Of a stretch of 57,068 nt of DNA, positions 32,841 through 42,196 are shown in pieces. The stretch's first letter is position 1. Each line of letters opens with the position of its first letter. A program made the position numbers and the translations under genes. The notes under the pieces were generated by a model. That model saw only the letters and a list, made by a program, of their open reading frames with translations, did not search any database and was not told the origin of the DNA. Source of the stretch: a virus; the IMG/VR virus record IMGVR_UViG_3300044796_000031, positions 1 through 57,068 of that record; one strand, 5' to 3'.

Positions 32841-34394
32841 TCAAGGCGTTTTGTCCCCTGGCCTAAAGCTAAACATTGGCTGTCCGGTCACAAAATATCC
32901 ATCTTGAATATTGCTTGTGATTCTCCATCGTACATATCTAGCTTGGCATTGCAGCGCATAAAAATTATTTGTAGGTTTTTGAATAATGATCTCCGTATCA
33001 AGTACAGTATCATCATCCATAGAAAATTGACGGCCTATAGTCTGAATAGTAAGATTTGGCCCCATCAAAAAATCAGGTTCAAAGAAAACTAATTCAGTCC
33101 ATGAATTATCCTGTGGTTGTATAACAATACCTGAACCAATGCCACCACCGATCATAGATATATCTGGTGACTCAATAAAAGACTCAATAGCATTCACATT
33201 GGTTCCTTGAATCTCATTTACTCCAAATTCATGTTGCCAGAGTTGGTAATCATTATCTGGAAATACTGTCGCACCAAACATAATAGGATACTGCCATGAT
33301 TGGGCAAAATATGCAGCAGAACGCCCATCACTAGGAAGCGGGGTATCATACCATGTATTCTCACGCACGTTATAGATCACTGCATGATTGCATTCTGTCG
33401 CCGTACCAAGTGGGAAGCACCACCAAATCTCACCCCAGCGCGGGACTTTGAAGCCAAAAACTTTCTGACGTTGTACAAAGTTCAAATTTGAATAGAAGAA
33501 ATCTAGGTTCATCTCATTCGGCAATTCACGAAGCACGCCGTTGAATGTCAACCACCGATCAATACCGGGCCAGTAATATACTCCATCCATCTCCACAATG
33601 GCACTTGATGAAAGAATGCTGCTTTGATCGCTTAAAATCTGAAAATTCCAAACTTGGTCGCCGCCAACAAACGACATTTGTAGAACGCTGTCGATAGACC
33701 ATAATAGTGCTGATGGAGATGCGCCGCCACCACGGATGGACATCCCTTTGACTATTTTCTCCGAAGTAGGATTCGCCTGATTCGCAACAGGGAATAAGGC
33801 TGGATTATTAATGTCCGACCATGCCACAAGACCATTACTTCCATAGGCAATCACATACGGATGAATAGCTGCTATGCCCCCAGATACCTGAAATGGGTTC
33901 ATGGAATCATCTAAAGCTGCAATAAGAGGTATTGCTGAGGTAATATCCCCATAATAAACCGTAGACGGAATATCATTGCTTATATCTGTTAGATTTTGTC
34001 CGGCATGTGCAATTAAATCGGTTTCACCACCACCATTTGAATTGAAGAATGAATCCATTTGCCATACATTATTGGGACTGGCAACAAAACCCGCTGGAGT
34101 TATATCAGTTACACCGCTACCAAATCCAGCAGTTGTAAACTGACCAACAACTAATTGGTCCGACGAGCCAGAAAAAATATCTAGGTATCCAGTGCCATTT
34201 AGATTTACAAATAATCCGCGTGAAGGACCGGGATAGGCTTCAGTCATTGAACGATAACCGGGTATGGAGCGTGGAAGACCTTGGTAGAATCTAGTCCATT
34301 TCCCATCTTGCCAATTATTACCTTGAGTTTGCGTGCCATCCTTTTTAATGCCGGGATCTGCGCGCAATGGATATAATTTGTATGATTCTGACAC
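32841..34394 (-). CDS. P22 gp10-like tail hub / DNA stabilisation protein
   Basis: A 517-residue beta-propeller-like protein beginning YKLYPLRADPGIKKDG. It includes WTRFYQGLPRSIPGYR near residue 35 and later AWSDINNPALFP, WSIDSVLQMSFVGG and VYNVRENTWYDTPLP-like segments, typical of gp10-family packaged-DNA stabilisation proteins that plug the short tail. It follows the adaptor and fibre genes in transcription order. It likely closes the portal channel after packaging. Confidence 0.78.
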   Translation of the reverse strand: MSESYKLYPLRADPGIKKDGTQTQGNNWQDGKWTRFYQGLPRSIPGYRSMTEAYPGPSRGLFVNLNGTGYLDIFSGSSDQLVVGQFTTAGFGSGVTDITPAGFVASPNNVWQMDSFFNSNGGGETDLIAHAGQNLTDISNDIPSTVYYGDITSAIPLIAALDDSMNPFQVSGGIAAIHPYVIAYGSNGLVAWSDINNPALFPVANQANPTSEKIVKGMSIRGGGASPSALLWSIDSVLQMSFVGGDQVWNFQILSDQSSILSSSAIVEMDGVYYWPGIDRWLTFNGVLRELPNEMNLDFFYSNLNFVQRQKVFGFKVPRWGEIWWCFPLGTATECNHAVIYNVRENTWYDTPLPSDGRSAAYFAQSWQYPIMFGATVFPDNDYQLWQHEFGVNEIQGTNVNAIESFIESPDISMIGGGIGSGIVIQPQDNSWTELVFFEPDFLMGPNLTIQTIGRQFSMDDDTVLDTEIIIQKPTNNFYALQCQARYVRWRITSNIQDGYFVTGQPMFSFRPGDKTP

Positions 34395-34396
34395 AA

Positions 34397-36679
34397 TTAC
34401 GCCGTCCTTATGAACATGCCAACACTAGCGTCACCAAGAGTATTTAATGTAATTCCACTCACATTGCGCCATGTGCCGGAAGGCGAACTGGTTGTAAGAT
34501 TAAATGTCCCCGAGCTGCTAAATGAAGCAATTTTAAGATTACTCCCAGCCGTAGTTGAGCCGTTTGTTAAATTACTCGTTACATTATACGAGAAGAATCC
34601 ATACGCCCCAATCCCTAGCGAATTGTTGGTATCAACAGATAGCGTTCCAGTAGTGGTAATCGTTCCGCCCGTAAGTCCGCCGCTAGTAGCAACTGATGTT
34701 ACCGTACCGCCGCTAGTAGAAGCATTCAGGGTTGTGCCAGTCATAGATAGGCCAGTTCCAAGCGTCAATTCGGCATACGCGGAACCAGAACCCGAAGCAC
34801 CAGAGCCAAGCAATTTACTGCTCGCAGCGGCATTTGCTATTTTTGCCAAAGTCACCGCACTATTAGCTATTGTCGTAGTATTCCCAGAACTAGTTACATC
34901 ACCAGAGAGATTCGCATTAGTTGTAACTGTAGCCGCATTGCCAGTACAGGAGCCGGAAGAACCAGTTACGTTACCAACAACATTCCCCGTGAGTGGTCCC
35001 GCAAATCCAGTAGACGTGAGTAAGCCTGTCGATGGATTAAAACTAATCTTCGTTGAACTAACCTTCTGTGGAAGATTCCCAGTATTGGCTGTTACCCACG
35101 TTAGGTACATCGTGGCGTTGGTTGTCGTGTCGTCAGTGATGGCTGTATTGGTGGCGGTTGTCGCCGTTGTTGCAGTTGTTGCGGTCGTTGCAGTTGTTGC
35201 GGTCGTTGCGGTCGCCGCATTACCGCCTATACTCAAACCCGCAGCGGTCCCGGTAAGGCCTGTACCAGCCCCCGTAAAGGTAGTTGCATCAGCAGTCGTA
35301 AATGTTGCCGCCGCCGCGCTAGACCCACCAATTACCGTTCCATCAATTGTTCCACTAAGAATAACTGCTGCCGCCATGCCAACTGCACCAGATCCTTTTG
35401 GGCTAAGAATGATACCGATGTTTGTATCTGCGCCCTGTGCAGATAAGATCGGCGCATTACCTGTGGCAGTGGCCTCCAATTCAAGATAATTCACCGCGCT
35501 CACATCTGAAATGAAGTTTGCGACTTCCTTACCGTTTGCAGTGATCGCCAATTGGTTGCTTGTCGGGCTATATATCCCGGTCGTTAAGCTACCGATGAAG
35601 CTAAAATTTGGTGCCGTTGCTGAACCTGCTGAGATTGAAATTGCGCCACCAAAAGTTGAGGTAAACGCATTAACAATATCAGTGCCGTCACAGTATAAGA
35701 GTATGTGTGATCCTTGGTCAATTGATATACCACTTCCTGCTGCCGTCTTTAAAGTTAATGTAAATGCACCAGAAGTATCGTTGAAAGCATAATAAATTTG
35801 AGGTGTTGCTGGTACAATTACATTAATATTGCCAGTTAGAATTCCTGTGAATTGTTGTATAATATTTTGAGCTTGTATCGATGTCTCTGTAATATCTGCA
35901 TTACCAGCAACATTTAAATTCAGAATAGTAACAGCAAAATTTGTTTGTGTACCCTTACCAACCGTATACCATGCAGAGCCAGATGAGATGACGAATGCAG
36001 ATTGCGTCTGAGTGAAAATAGAAGTCGATGCGCCATCAATAGTATCACCGCCAACCGTAGCAATCGTCGCACTTCCGGTGCCGTTGTTCGCAAATGGAAA
36101 GAAGAACCCATCACCGACTGCCGCTGCGGAAGGCAATGTTACCGCTCCACTGCCACCAGTCCACACTTGCAAGATAGCACGCTGCGCTGAAGTCAATGTA
36201 GTGCTTGCGCTAATCGCCGTGGCATTCAAATTTACGTTTAAAAAACCCGCAGTTGCCAGCAAACCAGCGCCCGCAAGCGCGGCAGCCGATGCCGAACCAG
36301 TACCAACACCAAACTGCACTGTCTGCCAGCCACCAGCTTGTGTCGTATTGTCATTCAGCATTAGATAATAAGTCTGACCAGCCGCAATCGTTGCAATCGC
36401 GCCACCGTCAAAATCAACCACATTAAACGTATATGTTCCCGCATTGAATATAATCACATCCTGGCCAACACTCGTAAGTGTGGCATCCGGCATCAAAACA
36501 TTAAGCGAAGTGTTTGCAGTTGCAGTTAGATTCATGAACCGCGCGCAAATATCCGTCTGACCAGCAGAAAACGCAGGCCAATAGAGTGTGAGGGGTACTG
36601 AAAATGAGTACGCGGCATAAGAAACATCTGCCGGGCTAACTGCTGAAGCGCCGAATGTATTGGTAAAAACTGTAGACAT
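34397..36679 (-). CDS. Large tail fibre protein, 760 aa
   Basis: The N-terminal 130 residues form a beta domain (GQTDICARFMNLTATANTS, GQTYYLMLNDNTTQ). The rest is Ala/Thr/Gly-rich with shaft-like repeats, a run of ATT units, and a distal series (NLSGDVTSSGNTTTIAN, AVTLAKIANAAA, GGTVTSVATSGGLTGG) shared with the fibre at 19700. Probably a trimeric host-recognition fibre attached near the tail hub. An open frame of about 360 codons on the other strand is a composition shadow. Confidence 0.78.
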   Translation of the reverse strand: MSTVFTNTFGASAVSPADVSYAAYSFSVPLTLYWPAFSAGQTDICARFMNLTATANTSLNVLMPDATLTSVGQDVIIFNAGTYTFNVVDFDGGAIATIAAGQTYYLMLNDNTTQAGGWQTVQFGVGTGSASAAALAGAGLLATAGFLNVNLNATAISASTTLTSAQRAILQVWTGGSGAVTLPSAAAVGDGFFFPFANNGTGSATIATVGGDTIDGASTSIFTQTQSAFVISSGSAWYTVGKGTQTNFAVTILNLNVAGNADITETSIQAQNIIQQFTGILTGNINVIVPATPQIYYAFNDTSGAFTLTLKTAAGSGISIDQGSHILLYCDGTDIVNAFTSTFGGAISISAGSATAPNFSFIGSLTTGIYSPTSNQLAITANGKEVANFISDVSAVNYLELEATATGNAPILSAQGADTNIGIILSPKGSGAVGMAAAVILSGTIDGTVIGGSSAAAATFTTADATTFTGAGTGLTGTAAGLSIGGNAATATTATTATTATTATTATTATNTAITDDTTTNATMYLTWVTANTGNLPQKVSSTKISFNPSTGLLTSTGFAGPLTGNVVGNVTGSSGSCTGNAATVTTNANLSGDVTSSGNTTTIANSAVTLAKIANAAASSKLLGSGASGSGSAYAELTLGTGLSMTGTTLNASTSGGTVTSVATSGGLTGGTITTTGTLSVDTNNSLGIGAYGFFSYNVTSNLTNGSTTAGSNLKIASFSSSGTFNLTTSSPSGTWRNVSGITLNTLGDASVGMFIRTA
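35152..35219 (-). repeat. Short tandem repeat encoding Ala-Thr-Thr
   Basis: About seven 9-base units encode ATT in the fibre shaft. Codon third positions vary more here than in the early repeat genes. Likely prone to length change. Confidence 0.75.
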
Positions 36680-36690
36680 AATCTATCCTA

Positions 36691-37359
36691 TCATGGGCCG
36701 GGAGGGGCTTGCTGTGGTTCACCGACGACTGCGGCGGTATCGTATTTGCCTTCCAATTCCTGCATAATTAGTGCTTGCTTCGCAGCATTATAGTACCCCT
36801 GCCATACCTGAATACGCTCATCGACCTTCACAAACGGCACAGCTTCAAGCAGTGACGCATACAAAAGCAAATCAGGCGCATTAACCGTAAGCCAGTTAGT
36901 CTGTGTAGTTTCATCCAACATCGTCAATGTCCCATAATACGGAATTTTAAATGGATACGCGGCATCTGGCGTAGGTTGAATCAGCCAGTGATTGTAATCC
37001 GCATCGCCATAGAACTTTGGAACGCCCGTCTCAGAAGGATCTGGGAAAACCGTGCGGATGTAGTCATAGTCACGCTCAAAGACTGGCGTGTGAGTGTTAT
37101 TATTGGTTCCAGTTCCGACATAGAACGCAATCGTCTTGCGCCAATCCGAAGGTTTTGCCATCAGGCCATCGGTGAGGGTTGATCCGTTGAACGTACCAGT
37201 TACCTCAGAACGGAAGCCTAGAAGTTTAAGTTCACGAGGGATGCGCTGCTGCGCGAGCATAATGAACTGGGGGACCTGATTGATAATTAGGTCATCATAC
37301 CGCTGAAGATAATTCTCTAGGTCTAAAACCAGACTTGAGTAGGTCATTGCTACTGGCAT
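36691..37359 (-). CDS. Phage adaptor (head-tail) protein, 222 aa
   Basis: The start matches the adaptor family: YSSLVLDLENYLQRYDD, then IMLAQQRIPRELKLLGF, a WRKTIAFYVG strand and a PTPDAAYPFKIPYYGTL segment. These proteins ring the portal and connect it to the tail. AGGAGGATAT precedes the ATG, one of the best ribosome sites in the window. Confidence 0.82.
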   Translation of the reverse strand: MPVAMTYSSLVLDLENYLQRYDDLIINQVPQFIMLAQQRIPRELKLLGFRSEVTGTFNGSTLTDGLMAKPSDWRKTIAFYVGTGTNNNTHTPVFERDYDYIRTVFPDPSETGVPKFYGDADYNHWLIQPTPDAAYPFKIPYYGTLTMLDETTQTNWLTVNAPDLLLYASLLEAVPFVKVDERIQVWQGYYNAAKQALIMQELEGKYDTAAVVGEPQQAPPGP

Positions 37360-37367
37360 ATATCCTC

Positions 37368-37910
37368 CTACTGTTGCAGTCGGATTGCCATGATTTGAGC
37401 CTCTACAGCATCAAGTGACCCAGCCGTGGGAGCAGTATCCATTCCACCAAAGATAGCGATAGCGTCGTTCGTATTAGCCGTTGTGTAGAACCCACACATC
37501 CATGAATAATCACCCATCGTGAATGTCGTAGTCGTTAGAATCTGAGTAAGTGCGGCAACCGAACCGCCAGTTAAATCAGCGGGCGTATTGTTCGTGCGCC
37601 GAAGTTTCAGCGTTACAGTACGATTCGCGGCCAGTGTAGCAGCATTATAATCCAGTCGCACGCGCGCGAAGATCATATAGACCCCAGCAGCATTCAAAGT
37701 AAGCGCTGGAGACGTTGTGCCGAATGTAAGCGCAGCCTGTGTATTAGTAAGCGAGTATGCCGTACCAGATGCAAATACCGATAACTGATGCGCCGTGACA
37801 AACCCAGTACCACCAGTGCCGCCATTGGCAACTGGCAGAACTCCGATAGCAGTGCTAACATTGGGTGAACCAACGACGCCATTTACATTGTTTGGGCTTG
37901 GAGCGGTCAT
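37368..37910 (-). CDS. Fibre/decoration-like protein with C1q-like beta fold, 180 aa
   Basis: The N terminus has VLPVANGGTGGTG, the linker typical of fibre tips. The rest (AGVYMIFARVRLDYN, NRTVTLKLRRTNN, YSWMCGFYTTANTNDAIAIF) looks like a jelly-roll of the C1q/TNF kind. It probably forms trimers on the virion. GGGATAAC lies upstream of the ATG. Confidence 0.65.
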   Translation of the reverse strand: MTAPSPNNVNGVVGSPNVSTAIGVLPVANGGTGGTGFVTAHQLSVFASGTAYSLTNTQAALTFGTTSPALTLNAAGVYMIFARVRLDYNAATLAANRTVTLKLRRTNNTPADLTGGSVAALTQILTTTTFTMGDYSWMCGFYTTANTNDAIAIFGGMDTAPTAGSLDAVEAQIMAIRLQQ

Positions 37911-37911
37911 G

Positions 37912-38250
37912 TTATCCCATTACCCCAGCTTGAATGACGGTCAGCGTAACAACACCAGATGTCCAAGCCGTATTATCCAACCGAACTGCGCGAACTGGAG
38001 TGGTGATGGTATCAACGCCATTCGCGGTCAAATTTACCAGCGTAGGATGGTCGAACCAAACGGCATCCGTATTGTAGTTCGTCGCATATGTAGCATACGG
38101 ATCATCACAGCTATATTGAACTTTAGATGTAGCGGATGCCGTACCAAATTCAACAGCAAGTGTGATCTGGAATGGCGTCAGATAAATATCGAGGATTGCT
38201 GGAGCACTTGGACCAGTCGAACCGGGGGCTGAAAGAACAATAGGACGCAC
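37912..38250 (-). CDS. Minor structural protein, 112 aa
   Basis: An all-beta sequence beginning with GTG (MRPIVLSAPG...) with GGAG upstream. QYSCDDPYATY and VRAVRLDNTAWTSGVVTLTVIQAG are recognisable as a conserved small phage protein of unknown role encoded between capsid and adaptor genes. Confidence 0.68.
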   Translation of the reverse strand: MRPIVLSAPGSTGPSAPAILDIYLTPFQITLAVEFGTASATSKVQYSCDDPYATYATNYNTDAVWFDHPTLVNLTANGVDTITTPVRAVRLDNTAWTSGVVTLTVIQAGVMG

Positions 38251-38276
38251 TAGACTCTCCTGTTACTAAGAGGAGC

Positions 38277-38498
38277 CTATGCCCCTCTCGGTTTCTTCTT
38301 AGACATCATCATAGCGATAAGACGCCGATCCTGCTTCTCATCATCATGAACCTTGCCACCTTTTTTCATCATAGGCTTATGGCCATGCTTGCCTTCCGAA
38401 GACATTTCCTTATGACCATGAATCATGCCACCACGTTTTTTGCCAACGCCTGGACCTTCCATATCTGGTTCACCGTCTGTTTTTGGTTGCCGAGTCAT
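38277..38498 (-). CDS. Small Lys/His-rich protein, 73 aa
   Basis: Low-complexity basic peptide with GGMIHGHKEM, GKHGHKPMMKKGGK and RLIAMMMSKKKPRG. It starts at an ATGA overlap. It may bind DNA inside the head or be an assembly factor. Confidence 0.62.
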   Translation of the reverse strand: MTRQPKTDGEPDMEGPGVGKKRGGMIHGHKEMSSEGKHGHKPMMKKGGKVHDDEKQDRRLIAMMMSKKKPRGA

Positions 38499-38725
38499 TC
38501 AAACGTCTCCATCTTTTTCCAACCAGCGTACCCTTCACATGGCGCACCAGTAGATTGCATCATTTTTGAATCAACAGACTTGGCGTACTTTGGATCCCCA
38601 CGCATTGCACCCTTACGGCTTTCGTCTACCTGATCCGCAGGAAATGAATCACCCTTAGCTGCCATAGAAGCGCCGCCGATGACCTCATCAGCCGCACCGC
38701 TAAATGGAACCCCAAACTTTGCCAT
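38495..38725 (-). CDS. Small structural-region protein, 76 aa
   Basis: A polar, Gly/Ala/Lys-rich protein with DESRKGAMRGDPKYAKSVDSKMM, resembling small proteins found beside capsid genes in related phages. It is coupled to the next gene. Function unknown. Confidence 0.65.
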   Translation of the reverse strand: MAKFGVPFSGAADEVIGGASMAAKGDSFPADQVDESRKGAMRGDPKYAKSVDSKMMQSTGAPCEGYAGWKKMETFE

Positions 38726-38736
38726 TTTCTAACCTA

Positions 38737-39672
38737 TTACGTTGCAGCTACAGCAAGACCAGAAGTAGCCCCAGTTGGTACTGCACCGTCCACATAGATA
38801 GGGCCAGTCGTCGCGTAAACTGTAGCGCCGACGCTCGTGCAGTTTTTCAGAAGTACAGAGCCACCAGCAGATGCGTTGACGGTCGCAGCAACTGAAATCG
38901 TAGTAGCACCAGAGTTGATAGCATTAAAGAACGTGCAGTCTTGGAATAGAACATACCGATCAATGCCACCTGAACCAACAGTAAAATGAAGGTTCCCAGC
39001 AAGCGACGAATCCATTTGGAAAGTGCAGCCATAAAATTTATTGCGCGGCGTGCCAGACAGAAATTCAAGCGAAGCATTAGCATTGGTAGCGCGTACAACC
39101 GTATCAAGACCAATCGTACAGCCATCAAATACGTTTTCGCCGGAACCAGCAACAGTCAGCGAGCGCATACCAGCCTGAGCCGCACCCGTAGCATTACCAC
39201 CACCAAGGAACTGCACGTTTTTGTAATAGTTACGCCCACCAGCTTCAGCCCAGCAAATCTGGGTAACAGCATCGACATAACCATAAAACGTACCGATGTT
39301 GGCGATAATGCAGCCCTGAGCCGTTACGTTCACCATTGGAGTGAATACGGTAGTCCCAGTGGACGAAATGCGTGCACGGTCATTCCCAGATGGAGCAGTC
39401 AGGCCAATCAGGTGGACCTTATCCTTAGCCCATGCGATAGTAGACGCCGTATGGATCGTACCAGTGACAAATACAACATCGTTGTTATTAGCCGTTGCCA
39501 GCGCCTGAGCGCGTGCAAGAGTTGCCAATGGGGCATCCGCAGCCCCCGAGTTGCCATCGGCACCAGTTGCCTCATTGACGAAGTAGTAATTCCCGGTAAA
39601 GGGAAGCAAGCCACCCGTACCAATAGTTGGGACGCCTGCAACTTCAAGACCACTAAAATTTGTAATTCCCAC
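38737..39672 (-). CDS. Beta-helix virion protein, 311 aa
   Basis: After a GTG start with TTAGGAGATT upstream, the sequence shows GNYYFVNEATGADGNSG...APLATLARAQALA, the entry motif of pectate-lyase-like right-handed beta-helices. Repeated strands with Asn/Gly turns follow (NVFDGCTIGLDT, NKFYGCTFQMDS, VLFQDCTFFNA, VLLKNCTSVGA). It directly follows the capsid gene, so it may be a capsid spike or decoration protein. No catalytic residues were identified. Confidence 0.7.
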   Translation of the reverse strand: MGITNFSGLEVAGVPTIGTGGLLPFTGNYYFVNEATGADGNSGAADAPLATLARAQALATANNNDVVFVTGTIHTASTIAWAKDKVHLIGLTAPSGNDRARISSTGTTVFTPMVNVTAQGCIIANIGTFYGYVDAVTQICWAEAGGRNYYKNVQFLGGGNATGAAQAGMRSLTVAGSGENVFDGCTIGLDTVVRATNANASLEFLSGTPRNKFYGCTFQMDSSLAGNLHFTVGSGGIDRYVLFQDCTFFNAINSGATTISVAATVNASAGGSVLLKNCTSVGATVYATTGPIYVDGAVPTGATSGLAVAAT

Positions 39673-39705
39673 TGGAATCTCCTAAAAATGTATATTGTTT
39701 AGTGA

Positions 39706-40626
39706 CTATGCGCCTGCGTTGCCCCAGAGCGAGCGAGGATCCGTGTTACCAACATCGTAACGCTCAATTGCCTTGTAGCGCCACGAATCAGTCTCAAAAT
39801 CACCCTCCATGGTTTTCTTAAGAGCCGAACGCATAACTACTTGCAGGCCATCTGGAACCGTCGAAGTGTCGTTATGGATGAACCAAGCGGTGTTAGAGGT
39901 AAGACGCGTCATAACCGAAACGCCGTTGCTCAGATAACCACGCGATTTAATTGCGTTGAGATCGTTGTTTGCAGTGCCGCTACGCAGAACCGATTTAACA
40001 ATGACTTCACCCTGGAACTCGTTAGCTGGCGAAACAACCAGCGATTCTGGATCCAAGTGAATTTTCTTACCGTTGTTGTCTACGCCGTTCGCACGGATCG
40101 AAATCAGACCCTGTTCAACCGAAGTCTGCGACATCGCTGAGGCGGTGAGAAGGTTAGAGAACGTACCAATTGCAATCGGGTGTGCAGCGTTAATAAGCGC
40201 CACGCCATCGCCACCAGCAAGCGTAAACGCCGTGTTGAGGACGTTAGCAGCAAGAAGCTCTTTGGTTTCAATTAAAGACTGAGCAAGGTGACGCGAGTAA
40301 ATAGAGCCAATGCGAATGTGATCCGCATCTTCGATAAGCGTCGAAGTAAGAGCAAATGCCAAACCATAACGCTTGTAGATGTACTCTTTCTGGAAAAGTT
40401 GCCCACCCGCTTGATAGGTGACTGGCATACCTTCTGGAAGCTCAGGAGCGGCACCAAAGCCGAACAACACTGGTTCTTCATGGCGATCACGAGCAATACC
40501 AGTTTTTACTTTGAAGATTTGCAGATACTCGTCTTTCCGCTGGTCGTAAACACCATCGAATACTTCGTTCAGAATCGGCTCTACTTCGGAGCGGAAATCT
40601 GTATTGCGCATTATGTTTACAGCCAC
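39706..40626 (-). CDS. Major capsid protein (Mu gpT-like, HK97 fold)
   Basis: A 306-residue protein starting at GTG 40626 with AAGGAGAATA upstream. The N-terminal arm (FRSEVEPILNEVFDGVYDQ), the YIYKRYGLAFALTSTLIEDADH segment and an AAHPI loop match Mu-like major head proteins. It would form the capsid shell, assembled with the scaffold at 42196 and perhaps aided by the GroES-like protein at 43174. Confidence 0.87.
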   Translation of the reverse strand: MAVNIMRNTDFRSEVEPILNEVFDGVYDQRKDEYLQIFKVKTGIARDRHEEPVLFGFGAAPELPEGMPVTYQAGGQLFQKEYIYKRYGLAFALTSTLIEDADHIRIGSIYSRHLAQSLIETKELLAANVLNTAFTLAGGDGVALINAAHPIAIGTFSNLLTASAMSQTSVEQGLISIRANGVDNNGKKIHLDPESLVVSPANEFQGEVIVKSVLRSGTANNDLNAIKSRGYLSNGVSVMTRLTSNTAWFIHNDTSTVPDGLQVVMRSALKKTMEGDFETDSWRYKAIERYDVGNTDPRSLWGNAGA

Positions 40627-40652
40627 GGCTATTCTCCTTTAGATTCAGTTAA

Positions 40653-41225
40653 TTATACTGCAACTTTATTTGCAACATATTCGTGTTGAGCAATCGAAAC
40701 TTGGATAATTGGGAAAGCATCACCCCATACGTTACCCACTTGTGTACCGATACCAATAATCCGGAGCTGATTCTGACCAGAGGCTGTTACCCCAGCAGCG
40801 GCAGCGGTGCACGCACTCAGACCAGTCGTGGTTGAGCCAGCCGTGGCGTTCGAGAAGTCAACCTGACCGCCCGTGCTCAAAGCAAGCGTTGCATCGCATT
40901 GGATATTGAATACCATGTTGGGATCATCCCATACCCACGCAAAAAATGGCGAGGAGTTAGTGGTCGTCACAGTGCCTGAAGTCCACATGTCTGAGGAATG
41001 TGGAACGCCCTGAGCATCAATCCATGTGACACCAGCGAAAATACCGATAATGTCCACATCACCCGCAGCCGCGATTTGAAGCGTACCATCACTGATAACT
41101 TTAACCGGCGAATATTTGAGAATGTTCGCAGCATAACCCGAAGCAATGCTATACGGGCGGGCAGCAAGATTGCCGTTGTTGCTATAAGCGGGTACGCAGC
41201 CGAAGGGATTTGAAGTCGCAACCAT
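40653..41225 (-). CDS. Head-associated/decoration protein, 190 aa
   Basis: A beta-rich protein (SPVKVISDGTLQIAAAGDVDIIGIFAG, GQVDFSNATAGSTTTGLSACT) immediately upstream of the capsid gene. It is the size and kind of a capsid cement or decoration protein. AGGAGTAAAG precedes the ATG. Confidence 0.7.
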   Translation of the reverse strand: MVATSNPFGCVPAYSNNGNLAARPYSIASGYAANILKYSPVKVISDGTLQIAAAGDVDIIGIFAGVTWIDAQGVPHSSDMWTSGTVTTTNSSPFFAWVWDDPNMVFNIQCDATLALSTGGQVDFSNATAGSTTTGLSACTAAAAGVTASGQNQLRIIGIGTQVGNVWGDAFPIIQVSIAQHEYVANKVAV

Positions 41226-41249
41226 AGTCTTTACTCCTAAAATTAATTA

Positions 41250-41825
41250 TTACCGCACACCAGCAAGCGTTGGTGCATTTAGTTTCGTCATTGCATAACC
41301 GTCAGCTACACCATTACTAAATTCCCCGCCGCTATAGGCAACAGAACGACCACGGCCATCTTGCCCAATATGAACGGAGTCTTTAAGATTCTTGATGGAT
41401 TCACTTGGAAGGTCATAATGTTTGTACATCATGTCATCTTCCCAATCTTCTTGGGAGATCTTCATCGCTACCATTTCATTGACCATGATGCGGTCTTCCG
41501 TCAATTCACCTGATTTCTGGGAGTTCAAACAGAAGTCGGGGAGTTCCGCGCGGGTGATAAAGCTATAACCAAGGCGCTGGCGGTTCTCTACGGTATCTTT
41601 ACCGTTGGTCGTCGTTGCCCAGAATCCATGGAAGCCAGGGATATGTGGGATAGGAGGAAGAAGGGTATTTACATCTACCAACATCGCGCGGCGTTCAGCA
41701 CGGCGCACAGAATCGGTATTCTCACGGTTTTGGGTAACACTACGGTCAATAGCGGGGCGACCACGACGCGCTTGACCATTGTCAGCACGCTTTGCGATAC
41801 GCTCGTCTGAATCGACACCTGTCAT
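41250..41825 (-). CDS. Hypothetical head-region protein, 191 aa
   Basis: A charged, Arg-rich N terminus (RIAKRADNGQARRGRP) is followed by PPIPHIPGFHGFW and a mixed part with YKHYDLPSESIKNLKDSV. Similar proteins precede capsid genes in related phages, possibly minor head or scaffold-like factors. The ATG at 41825 is favoured because GGAG lies six bases upstream; ATG 41831 has none at the right distance. Confidence 0.65.
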   Translation of the reverse strand: MTGVDSDERIAKRADNGQARRGRPAIDRSVTQNRENTDSVRRAERRAMLVDVNTLLPPIPHIPGFHGFWATTTNGKDTVENRQRLGYSFITRAELPDFCLNSQKSGELTEDRIMVNEMVAMKISQEDWEDDMMYKHYDLPSESIKNLKDSVHIGQDGRGRSVAYSGGEFSNGVADGYAMTKLNAPTLAGVR

Positions 41826-41977
41826 AAACATCTCCGAGTTGTTGGAAAAAATTGATTCCAGCTCAGAGGCTGACGTTCGGCTTTAAGCAGACTACCCTAG
41901 TTAGTCCTAGCCAGCTCCCTATATTGGGCAGCTTTTGATTAGTTAGCCATAAAATGCGGATAGAGTCAAGCGGTATT
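41826..41977 (-). promoter_or_regulatory. Intergenic control region before the capsid genes
   Basis: The 152-base gap holds TTGACT (41964-41969, minus strand) as a possible -35, but no good -10. It also has two inverted repeats: GACTA/TAGTC (41890-41906) and AGCTCCC/GGG(C)AGCT (41913-41933). A processing site or weak terminator/promoter pair raising capsid expression is plausible. Confidence 0.35.
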
Positions 41978-42196
41978 TTAGTCAACCAGTAACGCGCGCT
42001 TCGCATAATCAAGCCAAAAGTATGTCCGATAGCAATCACCAATACTAGATGCTAGATAAAATTCACCATCATGAGTGCGCCCAAGAACGGTCACTTCGGC
42101 TAGATTTTGTGCTGACTGTGCATTGAGAATATCTTTAACCGGCAAATCCAATCTGGTCGTCCCATCAGGAACACCAAGTTCTAAAATATCAGCCAC
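41978..42196 (-). CDS. Hypothetical head-region protein, 72 aa
   Basis: Starts at GTG 42196 overlapping the scaffold stop (TAGTG). A small beta-rich protein (RLDLPVKDIL, EVTVLGRTHDGEFYLASSI) with no known family. It is the last gene before the intergenic region. Confidence 0.62.
   Translation of the reverse strand: MADILELGVPDGTTRLDLPVKDILNAQSAQNLAEVTVLGRTHDGEFYLASSIGDCYRTYFWLDYAKRALLVD

Noticed and set aside
34410-35489. 359-codon plus-strand frame opposite the large fibre
   Set aside because: Composition shadow of Ala/Thr/Gly codons. The opposite frame has clear fibre repeats and operon position.
41890-41933. tRNA or intrinsic terminator in the gap before the capsid genes
   Set aside because: The hairpins do not make a cloverleaf. 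The only T-run follows a stem on the plus strand, where no gene is read.
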